Part shown: positions 1-5,720 of the stretch, in pieces
Position numbering within the stretch: position 1 is the first letter of the stretch
Layout: the number at the start of each line of letters is the position of its first letter
From: an uncultured Lachnospiraceae bacterium
Lineage (GTDB): Bacteria > Bacillota > Clostridia > Lachnospirales > Lachnospiraceae
Reading direction: 5' to 3'
DNA: 5,866 nt
NCBI GenBank assembly: GCA_947177465.1
Contig: CAMWUP010000146.1
Span: 1 to 5,866, forward strand
Notes under the pieces: generated by a model
Databases searched by the model: none
Told to the model about the DNA's origin: nothing
What the model saw: only the letters and a program-made list of their open reading frames with translations
Made by a program: the position numbers and the translations under genes

Positions 1-2
1 AA

Positions 3-1304
3 ATTGTGTATGTTGCGGATATGGACAGTCATGAGCTGGTTTACATGAACAGGCTGGCAAGAGAGTTATACGGGCTGCAGTCGAAGGAAGAGATTAAAGG
101 AAAAAAATGTTATGAGGTTATTTCGGATAGTTTAAATCCTTGTGCGGCGTGCAATTATGAAAAGCTGGAACAGGGATGTTTTTTTGAAGAGGTATGCTAC
201 AGACCGGTTATTGGGAAAAGACTGCTGTTAAAAAATACGGTACTGGAGGCAGAAGGCAGAAGATACCGCTTTGAACTTGCCGTCAATATCGGAGAATGGA
301 GCAGGCTGGGAAAAGAATATGAATTAAATGAAGCTACCATTAACGAAGGGCTGCGTATTGCCCTGGCCGCGCCCACGCCGGAAAAGTCCATAGAGGTGCT
401 GATGGAATATATCGGGCAGTTTTTTGAAAGCGAGCGCGCTTATATTTTTGAGGAACTGGAAAACGGAATCTGCCAGAACACATATGAGTGGTGTGCAGGC
501 GGCGTTGTGCCGCAGAAGGAAAATCTGCAGAATGTTCCTGTTGAGGTGGTGGCGCTGTGGTATAAGAGATTCTTAAACGGAGAAAGCGTCATTATTGGAA
601 ATGTGGAGAATATCCGCAAAAAGGACCCTGACCTTTATGCATATTTAGAACCGCAAAATATAAAATCGCTGGTGGTGAGTCCCCTTGTCAGCGACAAAAA
701 GATTATCGGCTTTTACGGTGTTGATAATCCGCCTGAAAAATTTTTAAACCATATCACATATATGCTTCAGATTTTGGGTTATTTTCTGGTTTCGGTTCTT
801 CGGCGCCGTAATCTTGTCAGGCGCCTGGAGGAGCTGTGCTTTCAGGACCAATTAACGGGAATGGGGAACCGGCATGCCATGAACGAAGCGATTTCCAAAA
901 CAGCGCCCGAGAAAAGCATCGGAGTTCTGTACTGCGATGTGATGGGATTAAAAAGAATTAATGATTCTATGGGACATGGCGCGGGAGATGAGCTTTTAAT
1001 CCGCGCAAGTGAATGTCTGAAGCGGACATTTGGCGAATATGCCCTGTTTCGTCTGGGTGGGGACGAATTTATGGTCCTGTGCGAAGGGATTTCCGAAAAG
1101 GAACTGCAGGAAAGGATAGAAGTTGTCAAAGAGGATATGCAGAGGTCGGAGGCGCTTATGGCGCTCGGTTCCGTATGGCGTGAAGATGGGAAAGAAAATC
1201 CGGACAATCTGATTGCGGAAGCCGACGACCGGATGTATGAGGATAAAATGCATTGGTATCAGGAAAAATCCGATGTGTTCCGTGAAAGCAGACAAAAGAG
1301 ATAA
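3..1304 (+). CDS. Diguanylate cyclase (PAS-GAF-GGDEF), 5' partial
   Basis: This sensor protein probably makes the second messenger cyclic di-GMP from two GTP in the cytoplasm. The frame is open to the left edge, and the PAS domain begins abruptly, so the true start lies outside; the GTG at 6 is unlikely to be it. Residues here are numbered from that GTG. A PAS-like domain spans about 1-95, with cysteines C35, C46, C49, C58 and C64 that could bind metal or sense redox state. A GAF-like domain follows (about 110-265), then a GGDEF domain (about 275-415). The GGDEF domain has the DxLTGxxNR entry motif (281-289), metal-binding candidate D311, and an intact GGDEF at 351-355, so it should be active. 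The inhibitory RxxD I-site expected at 342-345 reads FGEY and is absent. No EAL domain or membrane segment is visible in the part present. The gene stands alone and ends in a terminator. The GGDEF call is secure; the ligands of PAS and GAF are unknown. Confidence 0.93.
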   Translation: MVYVADMDSHELVYMNRLARELYGLQSKEEIKGKKCYEVISDSLNPCAACNYEKLEQGCFFEEVCYRPVIGKRLLLKNTVLEAEGRRYRFELAVNIGEWSRLGKEYELNEATINEGLRIALAAPTPEKSIEVLMEYIGQFFESERAYIFEELENGICQNTYEWCAGGVVPQKENLQNVPVEVVALWYKRFLNGESVIIGNVENIRKKDPDLYAYLEPQNIKSLVVSPLVSDKKIIGFYGVDNPPEKFLNHITYMLQILGYFLVSVLRRRNLVRRLEELCFQDQLTGMGNRHAMNEAISKTAPEKSIGVLYCDVMGLKRINDSMGHGAGDELLIRASECLKRTFGEYALFRLGGDEFMVLCEGISEKELQERIEVVKEDMQRSEALMALGSVWREDGKENPDNLIAEADDRMYEDKMHWYQEKSDVFRESRQKR

Positions 1305-1325
1305 TGGTGCGGATTGCTGCACTTT

Positions 1326-1372
1326 AAATCCGGTATGAAGGAAACATGTTCTTTTCTTTATACCGGATTTTT
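1326..1372 (+). terminator. Intrinsic terminator of the diguanylate cyclase gene
   Basis: A perfect 11-bp inverted repeat (1326-1336 with 1360-1370) extends inward by eight more pairs, two of them G-U, to a 7-nt loop at 1345-1351. The descending arm runs into five T residues at 1368-1372. It lies 21 nt after the stop codon and just before the next promoter, so it isolates the two transcription units. Confidence 0.9.
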
Positions 1373-1376
1373 CCTG

Positions 1377-1405
1377 TTGACAAGTGCGATATAAGTGTAT
1401 ATACT
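1377..1405 (+). promoter_or_regulatory. Sigma-A type promoter of the GntR-ABC operon
   Basis: A perfect -35 box TTGACA (1377-1382) is followed by a 17-bp spacer and the -10 box TATACT (1400-1405), one base from consensus. Transcription should start near 1411-1413, giving a leader of about 30 nt before the ATG at 1442. A ribosome binding site (AAGAGG, 1428-1433) sits 8 nt before that ATG. Such a strong promoter fits a unit that is normally held off by a repressor. Confidence 0.88.
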
Positions 1406-1419
1406 GAACATGTACAGTA
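1402..1419. promoter_or_regulatory. Palindromic operator, probably for the adjacent GntR repressor
   Basis: TACTGAACATGTACAGTA is an 18-bp palindrome with a single mismatched pair (1407/1414). It overlaps the last four bases of the -10 box and the likely transcription start, so a bound dimer would block RNA polymerase. A second, weaker dyad (AGTGTATATACT, 1394-1405) overlaps the -10 box from the other side. GntR-family dimers bind such dyads and YtrA-type regulators commonly control their own operon. That this GntR protein binds here is inferred from position. Confidence 0.72.
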
Positions 1420-1441
1420 GAGAAAGTAAGAGGTATAGGGA

Positions 1442-1810
1442 ATGAGAATTCAAATTTCCATGCAGAGTGAAATTCCTGCCTACGAACAAATTAAAATGCA
1501 GATTAAGGCGCAGATTCTTTCGGGAGAGCTGGCTGCCGGCGAGCCGCTTACTTCCATACGCCAACTGGCACGTGATTTGCAGGTAAGCATCATTACAACG
1601 ACCCGCGCATATGGGGATCTGGAAGCGGAAGGCTTGATTTACACGGTGCAGGGACGGGGATGCTTTGTCAAAGGCGGGTCAGAGATGATTCGGCAGCAGT
1701 ATCTGCATATTGTTGACGAAGCGCTGCAGACTGCGGCGGACAAGGGAAAGGCAGCGGGGCTGACCCTTGGTGAATTACAAAGCAAATTGGAGGAAAAGTT
1801 TTATGGGTAA
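1442..1810 (+). CDS. GntR family transcriptional regulator, YtrA-like
   Basis: This 122-residue DNA-binding regulator probably represses its own operon and releases it when an inducer is present. An N-terminal winged helix-turn-helix covers about residues 10-78: the family hallmark around LTSIRQLARDL (36-46), a recognition helix near 48-62 (TTTRAYGDLEAEG) and a wing ending in GRGCFV (71-76). The C-terminal part is only about 40 residues and helical in character, too short for a FadR or UTRA effector domain; this is the signature of the YtrA subfamily. The start is supported by the ribosome binding site 8 nt upstream. The last 8 nt overlap the ABC ATPase gene, so the two are translationally coupled. 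YtrA-type regulators usually sit beside ABC transporter genes and many respond to cell-wall-active antimicrobials. The inducer here is unknown. Confidence 0.92.
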   Translation: MRIQISMQSEIPAYEQIKMQIKAQILSGELAAGEPLTSIRQLARDLQVSIITTTRAYGDLEAEGLIYTVQGRGCFVKGGSEMIRQQYLHIVDEALQTAADKGKAAGLTLGELQSKLEEKFYG

Positions 1811-2651
1811 TGCAATTGAAGTTTCTAACCTGTGTAAGGAGTATCAAGGGTTTGCACTGAAAAATATCAGTTTTAGTGTTCCAGAAGGTTTGTGCTGTGG
1901 CTTTGTAGGTCCGAACGGCGCAGGAAAAACTACAGTGCTGAAGGCAATGACGGGTATGATATTGAAAAGCAGCGGTGAAATTTGCCTGCTTGGAAGGCCT
2001 AACGATGATGTAAAGGTAAAGGAAGAGATTGGCATTGTGTTTGACCAGCCGTATTTTCAGGAAAGCTGGACCCCGCTTGATATTGAGAGGAGTATCAAGC
2101 CCTTTTACCCTAATTGGGATGACGGTGAATACCAAAAATATTTATCACGATTTGAGCTTGACCCGAAGAAAAAATATAAGGATTTTTCCAGAGGCATGAA
2201 GATGAAACTGGCAATGGCAGTCCATCTTTCCCATAATGCAAGACTTCTCCTGCTCGATGAGCCGACGAGCGGGCTTGACCCTGCATCCCGTGACGAACTC
2301 ATTGACATTATGCGGGATTATCTGGTTTCAGAAGGCAGGACAATCCTGTTTTCCACACATATTACCAGCGATTTGGAGCATATAGCAGACTTGATTGTTT
2401 ACATCAGTCAGGGAAGTTTATTGTTTTGTGGGGAAAAAGATGAACTGACTGCATCGTATTGCATGGTGCGGGGAGGAAGATTGCCGGAAGAAAAAAGGAA
2501 ATTTGCCATTGGGCTGCGTGAGCATGATAACGGTTATGAATGTCTAATGGAGCTTGCGCATATTGACGGTCTGCCCTTAGACACCATTACGGAACGGGCT
2601 GCCATTGATGATGTGATAGTACACATGGAAAGGAAGGAAAAATATGCTTAA
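1803..2651 (+). CDS. ABC transporter ATP-binding protein (YtrB-like)
   Basis: This 282-residue cytoplasmic ATPase should power the membrane partner encoded next. All nucleotide-binding motifs are visible: Walker A GPNGAGKT (36-43), a Q-loop glutamine at Q82, Walker B LLLLDEP with catalytic E153 (148-154), a D-loop after SGLD and the switch histidine H186. The ABC signature is SRGMK (129-133) rather than the classical LSGGQ, a form common in drug and bacitracin-type exporters of this class. After about residue 215 comes an accessory tail that is not part of the core ATPase fold. I place the start at the ATG at 1803, because a GGAGG at 1789-1793 lies 9 nt before it; a TTG at 1767 would add 12 residues with no such support. 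The gene overlaps its neighbours by 8 nt at both ends. Direction of transport (export) and substrate are inferred from the family only. Confidence 0.95.
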   Translation: MGNAIEVSNLCKEYQGFALKNISFSVPEGLCCGFVGPNGAGKTTVLKAMTGMILKSSGEICLLGRPNDDVKVKEEIGIVFDQPYFQESWTPLDIERSIKPFYPNWDDGEYQKYLSRFELDPKKKYKDFSRGMKMKLAMAVHLSHNARLLLLDEPTSGLDPASRDELIDIMRDYLVSEGRTILFSTHITSDLEHIADLIVYISQGSLLFCGEKDELTASYCMVRGGRLPEEKRKFAIGLREHDNGYECLMELAHIDGLPLDTITERAAIDDVIVHMERKEKYA

Positions 2652-3306
2652 TATGATAAGACTGGATTGGTCTGCAATGAAATATTATCAAAAGCGGGTT
2701 TTTGTAGTATTTATCTATCTGTTTATTATGGGGTATGTTTCGCCTATCTATCTGGCGCCCAGCGCAGTACTTGTGACCTTTAGTTTTTCTCTCAATCCAT
2801 TTGCTGTGGAAGAGACAGGGGATTTGAACAGGCTCTATTTGACTCTGCCCGTAAAGAGAAATTATGTTGTCACCGGCAGGTATGTGTTATCGCTTATTAT
2901 GGTTTTGTGCGGAATCTTAGTCGGGTTTTTATTCATGCCCCTTGCAAATCGTATTTCTTTTTCAAAATGGTATCCCAGCTTAGAATGGATTTTGACGATT
3001 ACTGCATTTTGCCTTCTTTTTTATGCGCTGATGAGTCTTTTTATGTATCCACTGCTTTTTAAGCTTGGATATCATAAAGGTAAATTTTGGGGTATGTATG
3101 TGCCGCTTGGAATATTTGCCATAGCTTATGTGACATTTTTGACATATAACCAACTGCCGGGCAATGAAAAACTTATTTTGAATGTACTTGTATATGCGTC
3201 GGAACATATGCTCTTAGTCAGCGGTGGAATATTGATTTTGGCAGCGGCTCTTTTGATGATTTCTTATCTGCTGTCTTTAAAGATATACGCAAAACGTGAG
3301 TTTTAA
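2644..3306 (+). CDS. ABC-2 type transporter permease
   Basis: This 220-residue integral membrane protein is the likely channel-forming partner of the preceding ATPase. About six hydrophobic segments are visible, near residues 18-34, 38-55, 80-99, 114-138, 149-168 and 188-213. A cytoplasmic-type motif between the second and third reads NPFAVEETGDLNRLYLTLPV (51-70) followed by KR; this pattern is typical of the short ABC-2 permease family (ABC2_membrane_5-like). With a single permease gene present, the working transporter is probably a homodimer with two ATPase subunits. AGGAAGG at 2631-2637 precedes the ATG by 6 nt, and the first 8 nt overlap the ATPase gene. A second ATG three codons in is possible. 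The protein ends in a basic tail (KIYAKREF) consistent with an inside C-terminus. The substrate cannot be read from the sequence; antimicrobial peptides or lipid-linked compounds are plausible by family. Confidence 0.9.
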   Translation: MLNMIRLDWSAMKYYQKRVFVVFIYLFIMGYVSPIYLAPSAVLVTFSFSLNPFAVEETGDLNRLYLTLPVKRNYVVTGRYVLSLIMVLCGILVGFLFMPLANRISFSKWYPSLEWILTITAFCLLFYALMSLFMYPLLFKLGYHKGKFWGMYVPLGIFAIAYVTFLTYNQLPGNEKLILNVLVYASEHMLLVSGGILILAAALLMISYLLSLKIYAKREF

Positions 3307-3309
3307 AAA

Positions 3310-3360
3310 GCAAAAATGCAAGAGAGGCACCTTTTCCAAAGTGCCTCCCGTTGCTTTTAT
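3310..3360. terminator. Bidirectional terminator between convergent genes
   Basis: The core stem is a perfect 7-bp repeat (3324-3330 with 3341-3347), extended after two mismatches and a bulge by 3318-3321 with 3351-3354. On the + strand it is followed by GCTTTTATT; on the - strand by GCATTTTTGCTTTTT. It can therefore end both the transporter operon and the convergent spore-protein gene. Confidence 0.82.
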
Positions 3361-3398
3361 TGCTTATAGGATGTTCTATCCTTCCGATTCAGGAATCC

Positions 3399-3599
3399 TT
3401 ATTTCATGGATTCTTCCTGCTTCTTAATCATTCTACGAACCATCTCGCCACCGATAGAACCGGCTTCCTTAGAAGTCAGGTCACCATTGTAACCCTCCTT
3501 TAAGTTTACACCAAGCTCAGAAGCAACCTCGGTCTTAAAACGGTCAAGAGCTGCCTTAGCTTCAGGAACTTCTACTCTATTAGTTTTGTTGCTTGCCAT
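3399..3599 (-). CDS. Alpha/beta-type small acid-soluble spore protein
   Basis: This 66-residue protein should coat the DNA of the dormant spore core, shifting it to an A-like form that resists UV and heat, and supply amino acids when it is degraded at germination. The family pattern is clear: a helical N-terminal half with a germination-protease site around KTEVASEL (22-29, cut expected after E24), then the conserved turn GYNGDLTSKEAGSIGGEMVR (36-55) and a basic, charged C-terminus. The length matches the family. A strong GGAGGTG (3607-3613) lies 7 nt before the ATG. Expression in the forespore under sigma-G is expected from the family, but I could not identify a convincing sigma-G promoter upstream. 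The gene is a single unit ending in the shared terminator. It shows that the organism belongs to a spore-forming lineage. Confidence 0.95.
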   Translation of the reverse strand: MASNKTNRVEVPEAKAALDRFKTEVASELGVNLKEGYNGDLTSKEAGSIGGEMVRRMIKKQEESMK

Positions 3600-3658
3600 T
3601 CTTTTTCACCTCCAAACGCTTTTGATTTTTCACAAGAACTTTGCTTGCAATCTATCTT

Positions 3659-3763
3659 CAAGATAAGTGGATAATAACCACTTATCCCGGAGATTTTTGC
3701 ACAGCGTTTTCCGTAAACCGGATACTGTTTTCCGCATTAAGTGTGTTGTTATCACTTATCTTG
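3659..3763. repeat. Repeated GATAAGTG / CACTTATC motifs upstream of the spore-protein gene
   Basis: A perfect 9-bp inverted repeat, GATAAGTGG (3662-3670) and CCACTTATC (3678-3686), is separated by 7 bp. A third copy as CACTTATCTTG (3753-3763) is an exact 11-bp inverse of CAAGATAAGTG (3659-3669). A further small dyad, TATCTTCAAGATA, covers 3653-3665. GTTTTCCG also occurs twice between the copies. The motifs lie 60-165 bp upstream of the spore-protein start, where a regulator could bind, but the second purpose, a leader hairpin, is equally possible. Function is unknown. Confidence 0.55.
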
Positions 3764-3862
3764 ATGTTAGTATTGGCATAGAAATAAAAAATATTATGGT
3801 AAGTTTTTCAAGAAATTTTTTGTTGTGGGAGGAAGTGTTGGATGGTGAGTGGTGCGAGTGAC

Positions 3863-3999
3863 GCCGGCGGAGGAGCCATATGTCTGTGCAGACGCGCTCT
3901 CGCTCGGATAAAAACGCAGCGGTACTAGGCTTGTGAGAAACCTCGCCAAGTACCGGCGTTTTTATACGGTCTGCAAAGACATATGGCTCCTCTGTCGGC
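3863..3999. repeat. Large structured inverted repeat (MITE/REP-like element or structured RNA)
   Basis: Outer arms 3863-3893 and 3969-3999 are 31 nt each and match as an inverted repeat with three mismatches. Inner arms 3905-3926 and 3949-3968 continue the stem with near-perfect pairing (ATAAAAACGC, then CGGTACT). The outer and inner stems are joined directly on the right but by an 11-nt bulge on the left (3894-3904) that can form its own GCG/CGC mini-stem. The apical loop is 3927-3948. Pairing continues weakly outward to about 3854 and 4008. The inner stem carries an A-tract before and a T-tract after it on either strand, so it could also act as a bidirectional terminator, for example for the VOC-family gene reading toward it. 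The arm mismatches against an otherwise paired design suggest selection on, or recent origin of, the folded form. No transposase is present. Confidence 0.8.
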
Positions 4000-4031
4000 T
4001 GTGAGTCGCGAAACTTACGCTGCAGGCGGGG

Positions 4032-4057
4032 TGTCGGGCAAGCTCTATCTTGCCGAC
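4032..4057. repeat. Small hairpin next to the large inverted repeat
   Basis: TGTCGGGCAAG (4032-4042) pairs with CTTGCCGACA (4048-4057) over ten base pairs with one bulged G and a CTCTA-type loop. Neither strand shows a T-tract directly after it, so it is not a typical terminator. It is probably part of the same structured element as the large hairpin 33 bp away. Confidence 0.65.
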
Positions 4058-4086
4058 AAAAGAATAATAGATTTTGATTTCCTGTC

Positions 4087-4103
4087 TGCGGAGTTTCCTC
4101 CGG
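4087..4103. repeat. Short hairpin just after the VOC gene stop
   Basis: GCGGAG and CTCCGG flank a TTTC loop, giving a 5-bp GC-rich stem (CGGAG/CTCCG). On the - strand it lies about 8 nt downstream of the VOC-family stop codon. It lacks a T-tract, so it may be an RNA-stabilising stem or the outer edge of the structured element rather than a terminator. Confidence 0.4.
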
Positions 4104-4110
4104 CGTTCTG

Positions 4111-4497
4111 TTAGATAGCAATCCACCAACATACACCATATTTATCAATGACAGTGGCGCAGCATTTACTCCATGGCAACTCATGGATTGCTTCAATAAC
4201 AACTCCACCATCACGCAAAACATCAAATGCACGCCGGACGCTATCTTCGGTTCCCATCTCGAATACATTAAAAGTCATTGTTTCCCACTTCATTTTGTGA
4301 ACAAAATCTACATCACAAGGATTTTTGGCTTCGCCTATTGCCAAAAATCCCTCGCCATTAACTGATAGTTCACAATGTTCATAAGTGGTTTTGCTGTCAT
4401 TTTTCATTTCAAGTGTTATTTCTGCGCCAAATGCTTTACAATATGTTTTTGCTGCCTCCATACTGTTTTTTACATAAACTTGAGTATAATTTTTCAT
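4111..4497 (-). CDS. VOC (glyoxalase/bleomycin resistance-like) family protein, PhnB-like
   Basis: This 128-residue protein belongs to the vicinal oxygen chelate fold and looks closest to the PhnB-like group. Typical features are the opening beta strand and helix (TQVYVKNSMEAAKTYCKAFGAE, split here as 5-14 and 15-26), the strand with HCELSVNGEGFLAIGE (41-56), where H41 is a candidate metal ligand, the strand WETMTFNVFE (71-80), and the closing DKYGVCWWIAI (118-128) that resembles the usual DxFGxxWxI ending. One copy of the fold comprises two beta-alpha-beta-beta-beta units, so the length is normal. The catalysed reaction, if any, cannot be told: the fold serves isomerases, dioxygenases and drug-binding proteins. 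I chose the ATG at 4497 because AAGGAG (4504-4509) sits 6 nt before it; an upstream ATG at 4545 would run the coding sequence through that site. It lies 84 nt downstream of the next gene on the same strand and may be co-transcribed. Confidence 0.85.
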   Translation of the reverse strand: MKNYTQVYVKNSMEAAKTYCKAFGAEITLEMKNDSKTTYEHCELSVNGEGFLAIGEAKNPCDVDFVHKMKWETMTFNVFEMGTEDSVRRAFDVLRDGGVVIEAIHELPWSKCCATVIDKYGVCWWIAI

Positions 4498-4581
4498 GTA
4501 TGTCTCCTTGGTTATTTTTCTCCCTTTTCGGGAAAGTGTTCCCATGAACTACTCGACAAGTCGGGATTTAGCAAATTAACT

Positions 4582-5118
4582 TCAAAGATATTTGCTTATT
4601 GTTTTATCGCTCCAAACATGTACCTCAATATATCGTTCAGGACCAAACTGTCCTTCATTGTTCCAATCTTGCGGCAATCCATATTTTTCTATTACTTTCA
4701 ATATTTCTTGATAGGTATACAGCTTTTTGCGATATTCTTTTCCATCTTTTATACGTGGACTGAAAGTTGGATGAGAATCGCCATAAGTAAAAGATAGCGT
4801 TTCTATATCAAATTCTTCAATCGGTATTTTAATGACGGCACAATCCTCATACCAAGTATTTAACCATGGACTATGTTCAACAACCATATAGTGGGGAACA
4901 AAACGCTCTATTTTCCCATGTTTCTTTTTAAATTCCTTTCGTAAAATATCTTCATAAAATAGCCTGTCTTTAATATAGCTTTGCTGCCGAAATGCACATT
5001 GTGTTTGTGGTTTTTCTTTCCTAATTTTCGCTAAAACCATTTCAGCTTCTTCAAAACTCAAGTCAGAAAGATTACGAAATGGTCCGACTTTTTTATCATA
5101 ATAGTGATATAGATACAT
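4582..5118 (-). CDS. Conserved hypothetical protein, 178 aa
   Basis: I recognise this only as a recurrent uncharacterised protein of Firmicutes; I know no function for it. It is soluble, rich in charged and aromatic residues, and has neither signal peptide nor membrane segment. Visible blocks that look conserved are YHYYDKKVGPFRNLSDL (4-20), which begins the protein, PHYMVVEHSPWL (75-86), FTYGDSHPTFSPR (110-122), a YTYQEIL helix (134-140) and FGPERYIEVHVW (158-169). The many H, E, D and W residues in the middle blocks could form a ligand or catalytic site, but this is a guess. GGGAAGGA (5121-5128) lies just before the ATG. It follows the next upstream gene after 65 nt on the same strand with no obvious terminator between, so the two may be one transcript. 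GC content is lower than in the left half of the window. Confidence 0.8.
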   Translation of the reverse strand: MYLYHYYDKKVGPFRNLSDLSFEEAEMVLAKIRKEKPQTQCAFRQQSYIKDRLFYEDILRKEFKKKHGKIERFVPHYMVVEHSPWLNTWYEDCAVIKIPIEEFDIETLSFTYGDSHPTFSPRIKDGKEYRKKLYTYQEILKVIEKYGLPQDWNNEGQFGPERYIEVHVWSDKTISKYL

Positions 5119-5183
5119 ATTCCTTCCCTTTCAAGCATACAAATCCCGCTTTTGATTTAATGATTTTTATACAACCGTCTAAA

Positions 5184-5624
5184 TTACTCAAAATTTTTAA
5201 CAACCATTTCGCTCAAATCAAATATATGTCTATTTTTCTCATGATCAAAATGAGATTTAATTCCTTGTAATTCAAAGTTGAATGCTTTTGCACACCAATT
5301 TAGCATTGCAATTAACATTCCCTCTTCTTGATAATAACACAAATCGTATTGTAGACTACATATCTTAATAATCGTGTTATTTTGCAGTGGACTATTTACT
5401 TTAATATAATCTCCTATCATATCAACAGCTTTATAAATAGCTTCTCTATCTTCCTTGCAAAATATTTCATTTTTTCTTAATGGTTTGTTGCTAAACGAAA
5501 GATATATTCCATCTCGCACCGCTATAATCTCATCAAATACATCATTTTTATCATATAATTCTCCGAATATTGTTATACTAATTCCCCATCTACCCTCCAA
5601 TAATGTATATTTGTACTCGTACAT
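5184..5624 (-). CDS. Hypothetical protein, 146 aa, AT-rich
   Basis: I do not recognise this protein. It is 146 residues, without signal peptide or clear membrane segment, and reads as a small mixed alpha/beta protein: a beta-rich start (YEYKYTLLEGRWGISITIFG, 2-21), a strand pair near 33-45 (IIAVRDGIYLSFS), an acidic helix near 57-73 and a C-terminal helical part with SHFDHEKNRH (124-133). Its composition and size resemble immunity or antitoxin-like accessory proteins, but no toxin gene is next to it, so that is only a possibility. AGGAAAGGA (5632-5640) lies 7 nt before the ATG, which supports both the gene and its start. A weak promoter, TTAACA with TACACT at 18 bp, overlaps the leader but would put the start of RNA inside the ribosome binding site, so I do not call it. 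The gene is markedly AT-rich, which fits acquisition by transfer. Confidence 0.72.
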   Translation of the reverse strand: MYEYKYTLLEGRWGISITIFGELYDKNDVFDEIIAVRDGIYLSFSNKPLRKNEIFCKEDREAIYKAVDMIGDYIKVNSPLQNNTIIKICSLQYDLCYYQEEGMLIAMLNWCAKAFNFELQGIKSHFDHEKNRHIFDLSEMVVKNFE

Positions 5625-5720
5625 TTATTTATCCTTTCCTAAAAAGTGTAGTAAATTAAAAATCGTCTTGTTAAAATAATTTTCTAAGCCCAAATTTGTG
5701 TCATTAATTATATAATCATA

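Larger units (their letters stand above)
3600..4110. other. 510-bp region without a credible protein gene
   Basis: Between the spore-protein gene and the VOC-family gene I see no reading frame with a plausible start, ribosome binding site and protein-like composition. The region holds, in order, the spore-protein ribosome binding site, the GATAAGTG motif cluster (3659-3763), an AT-rich stretch (about 3775-3830), the large hairpin (3863-3999) and two smaller hairpins (4032-4057 and 4087-4103). It changes sharply from AT-rich to GC-rich near 3830, in line with an inserted element covering roughly 3800-4105. Confidence 0.6.

Noticed and set aside
1767..1802. Upstream TTG start for the ABC ATPase
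   Set aside because: No Shine-Dalgarno sequence precedes it, whereas the ATG at 1803 has GGAGG at 9 nt and begins the family's usual N-terminus.
3610..3700. Sigma-G promoter for the spore-protein gene
   Set aside because: Expected from the family, but no pair of boxes with suitable spacing stood out by eye.
3667..3861. 64-residue open frame on the + strand
   Set aside because: It begins at a GTG within the GATAAGTG inverted repeat, lacks a ribosome binding site and shows no recognisable domain.
3756..4268. 170-residue open frame on the - strand across the large hairpin
   Set aside because: It starts inside the VOC-family gene in another frame, has no ribosome binding site and runs through both arms of the inverted repeat; its composition is not protein-like.
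4498..4545. Upstream ATG start for the VOC-family protein
   Set aside because: The 16 extra residues are encoded across the AAGGAG site serving the ATG at 4497 and do not fit the fold's first strand.
4515..4575. Terminator between the 178-aa gene and the VOC gene
   Set aside because: Only short stems (CGAC/GTCG and TCCC/GGGA) without a T-tract in the right place on the - strand; too weak to call.
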